Assembly: GCF_037478135.1 (NCBI RefSeq)
Contig: NZ_JBBHDV010000001.1
Location: forward strand, 124,001 to 188,000
DNA from: Denitratimonas sp037478135
GTDB taxonomy: Bacteria > Pseudomonadota > Gammaproteobacteria > Xanthomonadales > Xanthomonadaceae
Direction: 5' to 3'
Length of the DNA: 64,000 nt
The first letter of the stretch is position 1; the number at the start of each line of letters is the position of its first letter. Positions 1-7,741 of this stretch are shown in pieces. The notes beneath the pieces were generated by a model. That model was not told the origin of the DNA. It worked only from the letters and a program-made list of their open reading frames with translations, and made no database searches. A program made the translations under genes and the position numbers.

Positions 1-263
1 AAGCCGATGATCTGTTCCTCGCCATCACTGCTGATGGCCACGGTCTTGAATGCGCCCTCGCGCGCCACGTATAGCGCCTCCAGCGGCATGCCGATGCGGA
101 ACAGGCGTTCGCGCCGGGCCAGCGGGCGCCGGCGGTGCACGATGCTGTCCAGCTGCTCCATGTCGTTCGGGCCGATGCCGGCCGGAAGGCAGAGCTGCTG
201 CAGCGAACACTGCGCGCAACTGCGGCGCAGGCGGGCCAGGTCGAGGACGACGCTTTCGCTCAT
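1..263 (-). CDS. fnr: FNR/CRP-family oxygen-responsive regulator, N-terminal part
   Basis: The 3' end lies outside the window; 87 residues are visible. The N-terminus carries three cysteines at residues 16, 19 and 25, in the C-x2-C-x5-C spacing that binds the oxygen-labile 4Fe-4S cluster of E. coli FNR. The text from residue 25 on (CLPAGIGPNDMEQLD, then RERLFRIGMPLEALYVAREG) matches the start of the FNR cyclic-nucleotide-binding-like fold. FNR proteins switch transcription between aerobic and anaerobic respiration. The gene is divergent from the GNAT acetyltransferase gene; the 154 bp between their start codons should hold both promoters. The fourth cluster cysteine and the DNA-binding helix are beyond the edge. 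Confidence 0.85.
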   Translation of the reverse strand, partial: MSESVVLDLARLRRSCAQCSLQQLCLPAGIGPNDMEQLDSIVHRRRPLARRERLFRIGMPLEALYVAREGAFKTVAISSDGEEQIIG

Positions 264-417
264 TCGGGATGAAGTCCGTGCGGATGCAGGAAATCCGCCT
301 ACGCTATCGTGCCAGAACCGTCGCCTTACCGAAAATCGGCGCCTGCATGCGATACTTGTCTGCTACGCGGACGGGCGGGCAGCAGGGTCCGGCCGCCCGC
401 TATTTTCGGAGAGTGGA

Positions 418-1011
418 ATGTCGATCCTCATCCGCGACGTGCGTGAGCACGAGCTGGATTCCATCCTTGCACTGAACAACGCCGCCGGCCCCACGATCCT
501 GAAACTGGACCAGGCCCAGCTGGCGTTCTGCCATGACGAGGCCGCCTATTTCCGCGTGGCCGAGGTCGATGGCGCGGTGGTCGGTTTCCTGATCGCCTTC
601 GACCAGGACAGCAGTTACCGCAGCAGCAATTACCTGTGGTTCAAGCAGCACTATCCGGCCTTCCTCTACATCGACCGGGTGGTGATCGCCAGCGCCCAGC
701 GCGGCGCCGGCGTGGGCCGGGTGTTCTATGCCGACATCACCAGTTTTGCCGAAGTGCGCGCGCCGCTGCTGGCCTGCGAGGTGTTCCTGGAGCCACGTAA
801 CGATGTCGCGCTGGTGTTCCACGGCACCTACGGCTTCCAGGAAGTCGGGCAGCGGGTGATGGACGAAACCGGCCTGCGGGTGTCGATGCTGGCCAAGGAG
901 CTGACCAGTTATCCGTGGGTGAAATCGCGTTGGCTCGATGGCCCCGGGTTGCCGGATGTGCCGTGGCTGGCGTCGCGTGAACACGATACCCGCGCCGTGG
1001 CCGAGGGCTGA
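418..1011 (+). CDS. GNAT-family N-acetyltransferase
   Basis: This 197-residue protein has the GNAT layout: a beta strand with VGFLIAF near residue 60, a strand ending IDRVVIAS, then the acetyl-CoA pyrophosphate-binding loop QRGAGVGR, and a late GFQEVG segment. Family members move an acetyl group from acetyl-CoA to an amine; the substrate here is unknown. The ATG at 418 is chosen because GGAGAGTGG sits immediately upstream. The same reading frame stays open back to the window edge, but that part runs antisense to fnr. The stop codon overlaps the minC start by one base, so it is probably co-transcribed with minCDE. An uncharacterised protein of this type ahead of minC is an observation only; no link to division is implied. 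Confidence 0.8.
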   Translation: MSILIRDVREHELDSILALNNAAGPTILKLDQAQLAFCHDEAAYFRVAEVDGAVVGFLIAFDQDSSYRSSNYLWFKQHYPAFLYIDRVVIASAQRGAGVGRVFYADITSFAEVRAPLLACEVFLEPRNDVALVFHGTYGFQEVGQRVMDETGLRVSMLAKELTSYPWVKSRWLDGPGLPDVPWLASREHDTRAVAEG

Positions 1012-1796
1012 TGATGAGTGCTTCGATGCCGGATTTCGAACAGGCGGGCGAACTCAAGGTCGGTCAGGTCGGCATTGCCAACCTGCGCATCCGCACCCTG
1101 GACGTGGCGCGCCTGGGCGCGGAAATGCGTGAACGGGTGACGCGCGCGCCGAACCTGTTTGCCCGGGCGGCGGTGATCGTGGATTTCGGCGGCCTGTCGC
1201 AGGTGCCCGATGCCGCCATCGCACGGCAACTGCTGGACGAATTGCGCCATGCTGGCGTGCTGCCGGTGGCGCTGGCCTACGGTACCCGCGACAACGATGC
1301 GCTGGCGCAGGAACTGGGGCTGCCGCTGTTGGCGCGGTTCCGCGCGCAATATGAAACCAGCCCCGGCAGCGAGGCGGTGGCCGCGCCGGTGGTTGAAGCC
1401 ACACCTGCCGCGCCGCCCGCTGCGGCCGCGGCACCGCCTGAATTGCCAGTTGCGGCAGCACCGGCGGCGGTATCGCTGATGCACACCACGCCGGTGCGCT
1501 CGGGCCAGCAGGTCTATGCCCAGGGCCGGGATCTGGTGGTCGCGGCCAATGTCGGTGCCGGTGCCGAGGTGATCGCCGACGGTTCGATCCACGTCTACGG
1601 CCCGCTCCGCGGTCGCGCCCTGGCCGGTGCGCAAGGCAATGAAAAAGCACGTATATTCTGCCGCGAGTTCCATGCGGAACTGGTCGCGATCGCCGGGCGT
1701 TACAAGGTGATCGAGGAAGTTCCGCAGGAGTTGCGCGGCAAGGCGGTGCAGGTCTGGCTGGAAGACGACAGCCTGCGCATGGCCGAGATCGCCTGA
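1011..1796 (+). CDS. minC: Septum site-determining protein MinC
   Basis: MinC inhibits FtsZ polymerisation away from midcell. The 261-residue protein has an N-terminal FtsZ-inhibiting domain (to about residue 115), an Ala/Pro-rich linker (about 120-155) and the C-terminal beta-helical domain that binds MinD. The C-terminal domain is recognised by RSGQQVYAQGRDLVV, the IADGSIHVYGPLRGRALAG motif and the AELVAIAGRY segment. Two adjacent ATGs (1011 and 1014) compete as start; the first overlaps the upstream stop. minD and minE follow in the same direction. The 137-bp gap to minD is unusually long for this operon and contains two GC-rich hairpins. Confidence 0.93.
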   Translation: MMSASMPDFEQAGELKVGQVGIANLRIRTLDVARLGAEMRERVTRAPNLFARAAVIVDFGGLSQVPDAAIARQLLDELRHAGVLPVALAYGTRDNDALAQELGLPLLARFRAQYETSPGSEAVAAPVVEATPAAPPAAAAAPPELPVAAAPAAVSLMHTTPVRSGQQVYAQGRDLVVAANVGAGAEVIADGSIHVYGPLRGRALAGAQGNEKARIFCREFHAELVAIAGRYKVIEEVPQELRGKAVQVWLEDDSLRMAEIA

Positions 1797-1800
1797 ATGC

Positions 1801-1889
1801 GCGGGCCTGTGCTTTCCCGTTCCGGCCCGCATACCCGTTACGATCACAGTTGCGCGGGCCTGTTTCCCGCGACTCCCTTTCCGGCCCGG
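1801..1889 (+). repeat. Tandem GC-rich hairpins between minC and minD
   Basis: Two related units sit in the minC-minD gap. Unit one (1801-1830) has GCGGGCC pairing with GGCCCGC across a 16-base loop. Unit two (1854-1888) has GCGGGCC facing GGCCCG. Both share GCGGGCCTGT at the left and TTCCGGCCCG at the right, so one looks like a diverged copy of the other. They could tune minC/minD stoichiometry by mRNA processing or partial termination, but no T-run follows. Confidence 0.5.
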
Positions 1890-1933
1890 CGGGCACGCCG
1901 TTTCACCGGGCAACCCATTCGGAGAACACAGCT

Positions 1934-2743
1934 TTGACCCAGATCATCGTCGTCACGTCCGGCAAGGGCGGGGTAGGCAAGACCACCACCAGCGCGAGCC
2001 TGGCCTGTGGCCTGGCGCGGCACGGCAAGAAGACCGTCGTGATCGATTTCGACGTCGGCCTGCGCAACCTGGACCTGATCATGGGCTGCGAGCGGCGCGT
2101 GGTGTACGACTTCGTCAATGTCGTCAACGGCGAGTGCACGCTGAAGCAGGCGCTGATCAAGGACAAGCGCTTTGACAACCTGTTCGTGCTGGCCGCCTCG
2201 CAGACCCGCGACAAGGACGCGCTGGACAAGGACGGCGTCGGCAAGGTGCTGAAGGAGCTGGAGGAAGACGGCTTCGACTTCATCATCTGCGATTCGCCCG
2301 CCGGCATCGAGAAGGGTGCCTTCCTGGCGATGTACTACGCCGATACCGCAGTGGTGGTGGTGAACCCGGAAGTGTCCTCGGTGCGCGATTCAGACCGCGT
2401 GCTGGGCTTGTTGTCCTCCAAGACGCAAAAGGCCGAGCGTGGCGAGCGGGTCGAGGATTTCCTGTTGCTGACCCGCTACAACCCGGTGCGGGTGGAGAGC
2501 GGGGAGATGTTGTCGATCAAGGATGTCGAGGAAATCCTCGGGCTCAAGGTGCTCGGCGTGATCCCGGAATCGACCGATGTGCTCAACGCTTCCAACAAGG
2601 GCGAGCCGGTGATCCTGGACATGGAAACCCCGGCCGGACAGGCCTACGACGACGCGGTGGCGCGCCTGCTCGGACAGGAACGCGCGCTGCGATTCACCCA
2701 GGTGGAGAAGAAGGGTTTTCTCTCCAAGCTGTTCGGAGGCTGA
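1934..2743 (+). CDS. minD: Septum site-determining ATPase MinD
   Basis: MinD is the membrane-bound ParA-type ATPase that recruits MinC and oscillates with MinE. The 269-residue product begins TQIIVVTSGKGGVGKTTTSA, which contains the deviant Walker A motif GKGGVGKTT at residues 10-18. Switch regions DFDVGLRNLD and CDSPAGIE follow. The C-terminus KKGFLSKLFGG is the amphipathic membrane-targeting helix. The start is a TTG at 1934, preceded by GGAGAACA; this fits the conserved MTQIIVVTSGKGG start, whereas the open frame extends upstream without homology. minE follows after 4 bp. Confidence 0.96.
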   Translation: MTQIIVVTSGKGGVGKTTTSASLACGLARHGKKTVVIDFDVGLRNLDLIMGCERRVVYDFVNVVNGECTLKQALIKDKRFDNLFVLAASQTRDKDALDKDGVGKVLKELEEDGFDFIICDSPAGIEKGAFLAMYYADTAVVVVNPEVSSVRDSDRVLGLLSSKTQKAERGERVEDFLLLTRYNPVRVESGEMLSIKDVEEILGLKVLGVIPESTDVLNASNKGEPVILDMETPAGQAYDDAVARLLGQERALRFTQVEKKGFLSKLFGG

Positions 2744-2747
2744 GCCG

Positions 2748-3017
2748 ATGGCGCTTTTCGATTTCCTGCGGCCGAAGAAAGACACCGCCAGCATCGCCAA
2801 GAACCGCCTGCGCATCCTGATCGAACAGGAGCGCAGTGACAGTGGTGGCCCGGATTACCTGCCGGTGATGCGGCGCGAGCTGCTGGAAGTGATCCGCCGC
2901 TACGTCAGTGTCGATCTGGATGCGGTCAAGGTGGATCTGCTCAAGGACGGCGACCACGATGTGCTGGACATCTCGGTATCGCTGCCGGAAAAACCCGGCC
3001 CGGCCGGCGCCGTCTGA
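2748..3017 (+). CDS. minE: Cell division topological specificity factor MinE
   Basis: MinE stimulates the MinD ATPase and drives pole-to-pole oscillation. The 89-residue length is typical. The N-terminal membrane-targeting and anti-MinCD segment (FLRPKKDTASIAKNRLRILIEQER) is followed by the topological specificity domain with YLPVMRRELLEVIRRYV. The start lies 4 bp after minD. The last gene of minCDE; the following 190 bp carry no convincing gene. Confidence 0.95.
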   Translation: MALFDFLRPKKDTASIAKNRLRILIEQERSDSGGPDYLPVMRRELLEVIRRYVSVDLDAVKVDLLKDGDHDVLDISVSLPEKPGPAGAV

Positions 3018-3208
3018 GCCCACTGCAACATCTCGTCCGCCTGCGCGTCCTGCGCCCGGGTGGCGACAGCACGGGCTGATGCATCCATCTTGCTGCCATC
3101 ACGGCAGGACAGCGCATCGGATGCGCTCGTGTCATCCCAGTGCTGCGGCCCGGCAGCCCTTTCCCGCCGCATGGCGCGGAAATGATCTTTCCGGAGTGAA
3201 CCTGCACC

Positions 3209-3700
3209 GTGGCAGGCAATGAAGATTCCATCCTGACTCTGGCCGATATCGCCTTCGACGATGCCGCCGCGCTGCTGGCCGGCTTCGGGCTGGAACTGGT
3301 CGCGGTGCCCGCCGAGGCTCCGATTCCCGGCAGTTACTGGGGCGAGCCGGAAGCGGGCATCATCGCGCAGCGGGTCTACGTGCGGCCGGATACGCCGGTG
3401 CATTCGATGCTGCACGAAGCCTGTCACCTGATCGTGCTGCCACCCGAGCGCCGTGCGCAGGTGCATACCGATGCCACCGATTCGATCGCCGAAGAAGACG
3501 CCACCTGCTATCTGCAGATCCTGCTTGCCGAACGACTGCCGGGCGTGGGCAGCGCCCGCCTGATGGCGGATATGGATGCCTGGGGCTACAGCTTCCGCCT
3601 CGGTTCGGCGCAGTCCTGGTTCGAGCGCGATGCCGACGATGCGCGGCAGTGGTTGCAGCAGAACCTGCCAGGCTTCCCCAATTGTGAAGTTTTGCAATAA
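3209..3700 (+). CDS. Conserved hypothetical protein with HExxH zincin-like motif
   Basis: No family name is recognised. The 163-residue protein has HEACH near residue 71, inside VHSMLHEACHLIVLP, and a later acidic helix AEEDATCYLQILLAE. That arrangement resembles zincin metallopeptidases, in which a helix downstream of HExxH supplies the third zinc ligand. There is no signal peptide or membrane segment, so it is likely cytoplasmic. The start is GTG at 3209 with GGAG about 13 bases upstream, a poor spacing. It stands alone between minE and a di-iron protein and is closed by a terminator-like hairpin. Catalytic activity is a motif-level guess. Confidence 0.6.
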   Translation: MAGNEDSILTLADIAFDDAAALLAGFGLELVAVPAEAPIPGSYWGEPEAGIIAQRVYVRPDTPVHSMLHEACHLIVLPPERRAQVHTDATDSIAEEDATCYLQILLAERLPGVGSARLMADMDAWGYSFRLGSAQSWFERDADDARQWLQQNLPGFPNCEVLQ

Positions 3701-3709
3701 AGTGCGACT

Positions 3710-3733
3710 GCATCGGGTTTGGCCCGATGCTTT
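3710..3733 (+). terminator. Intrinsic terminator-like hairpin after the HExxH protein gene
   Basis: GCATCGGG at 3710-3717 pairs with CCCGATGC at 3723-3730 across a 5-base TTTGG loop, followed by a short TTT. It begins 10 bases after the stop codon of the upstream gene. Confidence 0.6.
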
Positions 3734-3809
3734 GCGCAGGATCAAGCCGCAGCCGGAACTGCGGCCGACAATGCCCGATTGCATTCAACAACAATGATGG
3801 CGGAATCTG

Positions 3810-4583
3810 ATGGCCAATGTGCTCTTTGAAAGCGGCGATCATCGCTGCGTGGTGTTCAACGACCTGGTGCGCAGCGATGATGGCGTGCAGGCCAACCAGT
3901 TCCTGGTGACACACAACGGTGCTTCGGCGCTGATTGATCCGGGCGGTGCGCTGCTCTATACGCCGTTGTCGATGGCGATGAGCAAGTATGTGCAGCCCAA
4001 GGATCTGACCTGGTTGCTGGCCTCGCATCAGGATCCGGACATCATCGGCGCCGCCGACCGCTGGCTGATGTACACCCAGGCCACGGTGGTGTGTTCCAAG
4101 CTGTGGGGGCGTTTCGTGCCGCATACGGTGCCGCACTACCAGCAGAACGCCGGGCAGGAGCGCTACATGCTGCTGCCCGACGAGGGCGGCCGGATTCCGA
4201 TGGGTGACAACTATCTGGTAGCGCTGCCGGCGCACTTCCTGCACTCGGTCGGCAATTTCAGTTTCTATGATCCGGTCAGTCGCATCCTGTTCTCCGGCGA
4301 CGTCGGCGCCTCGATGATCGCCAGCGGCGAGCCGTACCGGATGGTCGAGGATTTCGCCGAACACCGGCCGAAGATGGAAGGCTTCCACCGCCGCTACATG
4401 GCGTCCAACAAGGTGGCGAAGCTGTGGTGCGACATGGTGCGCGCGATTGATCCGGACATCATCGTGCCGCAGCACGGCCTGCCGATGCGCGGCCAGGTCA
4501 AGACCCAGTTCCTGGACTGGCTGTCCAAGCTGGAGTGCGGCATCGATCTGCTTGGCCCGGCCAATTACCGGTCGCTGGTCTGA
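3810..4583 (+). CDS. MBL-fold oxygen-binding di-iron protein (ODP-like)
   Basis: The 257-residue protein has the metallo-beta-lactamase core of flavodiiron proteins without a flavodoxin domain. Visible motifs are LIDPGG (near residue 47), the metal-binding ASHQDPD, AHFLHSVGNF, FSGDVGA and the late PQHG. The H-x-D-x-D pattern replaces the H-x-E-x-D-H of most flavodiiron enzymes, as described for ODP-type proteins that hold a stable oxygen adduct at a di-iron site and act as oxygen sensors. Role here, by inference: oxygen or redox sensing. It is monocistronic, with a strong terminator downstream. A degenerate hydrolase of the same fold cannot be excluded. Confidence 0.75.
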   Translation: MANVLFESGDHRCVVFNDLVRSDDGVQANQFLVTHNGASALIDPGGALLYTPLSMAMSKYVQPKDLTWLLASHQDPDIIGAADRWLMYTQATVVCSKLWGRFVPHTVPHYQQNAGQERYMLLPDEGGRIPMGDNYLVALPAHFLHSVGNFSFYDPVSRILFSGDVGASMIASGEPYRMVEDFAEHRPKMEGFHRRYMASNKVAKLWCDMVRAIDPDIIVPQHGLPMRGQVKTQFLDWLSKLECGIDLLGPANYRSLV

Positions 4584-4634
4584 TCGGGTAATTCCGCGCC
4601 GATGATCGGCGCTGCACCACACGGGTTTTCTTCA

Positions 4635-4670
4635 GCGCCCGGTGCCATCCGCACCGGGCGCCGTGTTTTT
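4635..4670 (+). terminator. Intrinsic terminator after the ODP-like gene
   Basis: An 11-bp perfect stem (GCGCCCGGTGC at 4635-4645 with GCACCGGGCGC at 4651-4661) with a 5-base loop is followed by CGTG and TTTTT. It lies between two convergent genes and has a T-run only on the plus strand. Confidence 0.8.
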
Positions 4671-4674
4671 GGCG

Positions 4675-5892
4675 TCAGCCCGAGGCCGCATCACGGGACG
4701 CACCGGCCCGGAGGGCGCGTTCCAGCGCGTTCGCCAGATCCTGTGCCAGATCCTGCGCGGCTTCGATGCCGACCGACAGGCGCAGCAGGCCGTCACCGAT
4801 TCCGGCCCGCGCGCGCGCTTCGGGCGGCATCGCGGCATGGGTCATCGAGGCCGGGTGCGCAACCAGGCTTTCGACCCCGCCGAGTGATTCGGCCAGGGTG
4901 AAATGTTCCAGCCCGTCGAGGAAGGCGCGCACGGCGGGCTCGCCACCGTGGATGTCGAAGCTGATCATCGCGCCGAAACCGCGTTGCTGTCGTGCCGCCA
5001 GCGCGTGGCCCGGGTGGCTGGTACGACCGGGGAAATGCACCGCCGCGACGGCCGGGTGCGCCGCCAGCAGATTCGCCAGTTCCGTCGCGTTTTCCTGATG
5101 CACGCGCAGCCGGGCATCCAGCGTGCGCAGCCCGCGCAGGGTCAGGAAACTGTCGAACGGGGAGCCGGTCAGGCCCAGCGCATTGGCCCACCACACCAGT
5201 TTTTCGTGCAGCCCGGCATCAGCGGCGACCACCGCGCCGCCGACCACATCGCTGTGACCGTTGATGTACTTGGTGGTCGAGTGCACCACGACATCCGCGC
5301 CGAGTGTGATCGGGGTTTGCAGCACCGGCGACAGGAAGGTGTTGTCGGCCACCACCAGCGCGCCGGCGCGGTGCGCGGCTTCAGCCACGAAGCGGATGTC
5401 GGTGACGCGCAGCAGCGGGTTGGAAGGGGTTTCGATCCAGACGATTTTCGGTGAACGGGCCAATGCCGCGGCCAGTGCGCGTGGATCGGTGAAATCGATC
5501 GTGTCCAGTTCGAAATGGCCCTTGTCGGCCAGCGCATTGAACAGCCGCCACGAGCCGCCGTAACAATCGTGCGGAACCACCAGACGCTCGCCGGGCTGGA
5601 GCAGTTGCAGCACCAGCGTAATCGCGGCCATGCCGGTGGACACCACCACACCGCCGGCGCCGCCTTCCAGTTCCGCCAGCGCATCGCCGAGCAGGTCACG
5701 GGTGGGGTTGCCGCTGCGGGTGTAATCGTATTTGCGCTTGCCGCCGTAGCCGTCGAAGCTGAAGTTGCTCGACAGCACGATCGGCGGCACCACGGCGCCA
5801 TGGGCGGCATCGGTGTCGATGCCCGAACGCACGGCGGCCGTGGTCGGATGACGCAGGCGGGTGGTGTCGGGGCAGGGGGTCGTGGTGCTCAT
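4675..5892 (-). CDS. metB: Cystathionine gamma-synthase / O-succinylhomoserine (thiol)-lyase family enzyme
   Basis: This is a Cys/Met-metabolism PLP enzyme of 405 residues. It joins an activated homoserine ester to cysteine (or sulfide) in methionine synthesis. Family signatures are YDYTRSGNPTRDLL near residue 55, the STGMAAI cofactor loop, and VVHSTTKYINGHSDVVGG with the Schiff-base lysine at residue 208. The start overlaps the metX stop by four bases (ATGA), so metX-metB are translationally coupled and share the SAM-I riboswitch. Cystathionine gamma-synthase and direct sulfhydrylase activities cannot be separated by sequence reading; the pairing with a succinyltransferase-type MetX fits either. 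Confidence 0.88.
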   Translation of the reverse strand: MSTTTPCPDTTRLRHPTTAAVRSGIDTDAAHGAVVPPIVLSSNFSFDGYGGKRKYDYTRSGNPTRDLLGDALAELEGGAGGVVVSTGMAAITLVLQLLQPGERLVVPHDCYGGSWRLFNALADKGHFELDTIDFTDPRALAAALARSPKIVWIETPSNPLLRVTDIRFVAEAAHRAGALVVADNTFLSPVLQTPITLGADVVVHSTTKYINGHSDVVGGAVVAADAGLHEKLVWWANALGLTGSPFDSFLTLRGLRTLDARLRVHQENATELANLLAAHPAVAAVHFPGRTSHPGHALAARQQRGFGAMISFDIHGGEPAVRAFLDGLEHFTLAESLGGVESLVAHPASMTHAAMPPEARARAGIGDGLLRLSVGIEAAQDLAQDLANALERALRAGASRDAASG

Positions 5893-6938
5893 GCGGCATC
5901 ACTCCGGGTCAGGGCTTCGGTCAGGATCGCGCCGATGCGCGATTCCTCTTTCAGAAAGGCGTCATGGCCGTACAGTGACTCGATCCGGTGCAGCCGGCTG
6001 CGGCCGCGCAGGCCTTCGGCCAGGGTGAACAGATCGGCTTCCGGCACGATCTGGTCCTCGCGTACCGCAACCAGATCGGTCGCCACGCTGATCGACGACG
6101 GGTCCACGTCCTGCAGATCGATGGATTCGGACAGGCGCAGATAGGCGGTGGGGCAGAAACGCGCGACGAACTTCGGCCCAATCGCATCGAAATAGTCCTC
6201 GACCACGAAACGCGCCTGCGCCGGTTCCACCTGCGGCGCGGCCGCGAAACGCTGCTCGAACTCGCGATCGCTGCGGTAGCCGATCACCGCCAGCGCGCGC
6301 GCCAGCGCCAGCGCCTCGCGCACGCCGCCCTCGCTGCGGCCCAGCGCCACGATGCGGCGCTGGATCACGCGCAACGCGGTGACCTGCGGGTGTGAACGGT
6401 GCGCGCCGCTGATCGCCACCAGCCGGCCCAGCCGAGCCGGATGGCGTGCCGCGAAATGCAAGCCGACCATGGCGCCGTACGAGGCGCCGACATACGCCCG
6501 CAACCGAGCGATGCCAAGATGATCGAGCAGCGCCGCGATCGCGTCGGCCTGGTCGGCCGGATCGATGCAGGCATCCAGACTGCCATCGGCACCGAGCCAG
6601 TCGATCGCCAGCACGCGGTGTCGGAGAGTATCGATTGCGCGCTGCGGGCCGACCTGCGCCTGCCACCAGCCCGGTTCGGAAAAGTGTTCGCTCGATGCGA
6701 CATGGCGGTGCGCGGAAATACCGCCCTGCACCACGACCACCGGCGAACCAGCGCAACCCTGCATCTCCCAGGCCACCTGCACCCGGCGGATGCCGGCGTG
6801 GCGCATCGCCAGGGTCAGGTCGCGCACACCGCGTGTGGCAGGCAACACCGGCGTGGTCGGACAGCAGGTGGATGGATCAATCGCGGCCAGCGAGGCCGGA
6901 TCGTGCGCGGGACAGGAGGCGGGGGAGAAACTCATCAT
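5889..6938 (-). CDS. metX: Homoserine O-acyltransferase (MetX family, probably O-succinyltransferase)
   Basis: MetX makes the activated homoserine ester that opens methionine synthesis. The 349-residue alpha/beta-hydrolase has VVVQGGISAHRH near residue 60, the nucleophile elbow GASYGAM, and a late catalytic region with SLYGHDAFLKE carrying the histidine. MetX proteins of the Xanthomonadaceae mostly use succinyl-CoA, hence the tentative substrate. The start is one of two adjacent ATGs (6938, 6935) behind CCGGAG; that Shine-Dalgarno lies in the self-complementary GCTCCGGAGC, which could be masked. The frame stays open to 7094, but that part is the riboswitch. First gene of metX-metB. Confidence 0.88.
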   Translation of the reverse strand: MMSFSPASCPAHDPASLAAIDPSTCCPTTPVLPATRGVRDLTLAMRHAGIRRVQVAWEMQGCAGSPVVVVQGGISAHRHVASSEHFSEPGWWQAQVGPQRAIDTLRHRVLAIDWLGADGSLDACIDPADQADAIAALLDHLGIARLRAYVGASYGAMVGLHFAARHPARLGRLVAISGAHRSHPQVTALRVIQRRIVALGRSEGGVREALALARALAVIGYRSDREFEQRFAAAPQVEPAQARFVVEDYFDAIGPKFVARFCPTAYLRLSESIDLQDVDPSSISVATDLVAVREDQIVPEADLFTLAEGLRGRSRLHRIESLYGHDAFLKEESRIGAILTEALTRSDAA

Positions 6939-7033
6939 CGTGCTCCGGAGCGGTTGCGGGTGATCCCGGCAAGTCCTGTGGCTCGGAGGCGATGTCGCGG
7001 CGGTGCGGAAAACCAGAAGAACGCTACCGGCGA

Positions 7034-7147
7034 CCCATCTTCCGGAAGGCGCTGCGCGCCAGCCGCAGGATTTGGCACCGAACAGGATTTGCATCCTGTG
7101 GGTTGCCCCGGCATCAAAGGGCCTGTCCCTCCGCCGGTCTTGATGGG
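7034..7147 (-). ncRNA. SAM-I (S-box) riboswitch upstream of metX
   Basis: Read on the minus strand, the leader shows the S-box core in order. P1 is CCCATC pairing with GATGGG about 110 bases later. It is followed by AAGA, then GGCGGAGGGACAGGCCC, the GGGGCAACCC block, the hairpin ACAGGA-TGCAAA-TCCTGT, and GGTGCCAAATCC. These match the conserved joints of SAM-I aptamers that bind S-adenosylmethionine. No strong intrinsic terminator is obvious between aptamer and gene. The metX Shine-Dalgarno lies in a palindrome, so control at translation initiation is the simplest reading. It shuts off metX-metB when SAM is plentiful. Confidence 0.93.
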
Positions 7148-7159
7148 ATTTCGGAGCGG

Positions 7160-7188
7160 ATTCTGCCCGCCCTCCAGGCAGGTGTCAA
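7160..7188 (-). promoter_or_regulatory. Sigma-70-type promoter for metX-metB
   Basis: On the minus strand a perfect -35 TTGACA (7188-7183) is separated by 17 bp from CAGAAT (7165-7160). Transcription would start near 7153, a few bases ahead of riboswitch helix P1. Confidence 0.85.
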
Positions 7189-7302
7189 TCGCTTTATTCG
7201 GATGAAGCGATTTATCTGTTCTGAGGGAATGCCTGGCAGCTGCGTGCACGTGCTCGGCTGAACGCGCATCACCGGCGCTGCGCGGCAGGGTGGCGGTGCG
7301 CG

Positions 7303-7308
7303 TACAAT
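7303..7308 (+). promoter_or_regulatory. Probable -10 element for rnpB
   Basis: TACAAT lies 7 bases upstream of the RNase P RNA 5' end. A -35 match at the expected distance is weak. Confidence 0.5.
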
Positions 7309-7314
7309 GCGCCG

Positions 7315-7732
7315 GCGGAGTCGGCCAGACAGTCGCGGCATCGGCAACGGTGTCGAGGAAAGTCCGGGCTCCAAAGGGCACGGTGCCAGGTAACGCCTGG
7401 GCGGCGCGAGCCGACGGAAAGTGCAACAGAGAGCAGACCGCCGAACGGCCCTGCCGCTGCGAGGGCACTGCCGGACGCAAGTCCGGCCAAGTGCCACCGC
7501 ACCGCCGAAGGCGGAGGCAGGGTGCGTGGCAAGGGTGAAACGGTGCGGTAAGAGCGCACCGCGAGTCTGGCAACAGACCGGCACGGCAAACCCCACCGGG
7601 AGCAAGACCAAATAGGGACCTCATGGCGCGGCCCGCGTCGGGTCCGGGTAGGTTGCTTGAGCGCATCGGTGACGGTGCGCCCAGAGGAATGACTGTCCAC
7701 GACAGAACCCGGCTTATCGGCCGGCTCCGCAC
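7315..7732 (+). ncRNA. rnpB: RNase P RNA (class A)
   Basis: This is the catalytic RNA of ribonuclease P, which trims tRNA 5' leaders. Hallmarks are the CCAGACAGTCGC segment near the start, GAGGAAAGTCCGGGCTCC at about 7353-7370, the AGAGAGCAGACCGCC region, and ACAGAACCCGGCTTATCGG close to the 3' end. The terminal helix P1 pairs GCGGAG-T-CGGCC at the 5' end with GGCCGGCTCCGC at the 3' end, which fixes both boundaries to within a few bases. It lies divergent from metX and upstream of the dcw cluster. Confidence 0.96.
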
Positions 7733-7741
7733 TTCATCTCA

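Noticed and set aside
7..417. N-terminal extension of the GNAT acetyltransferase frame to the window edge
   Set aside because: The extension runs antisense to the FNR-type gene, has no recognisable domain, and a good ribosome-binding site precedes the ATG at 418.
6939..7094. Longer metX with a start at 7094
   Set aside because: The extra residues are translated from the SAM-I riboswitch itself; MM at 6938/6935 with CCGGAG upstream fits the family.
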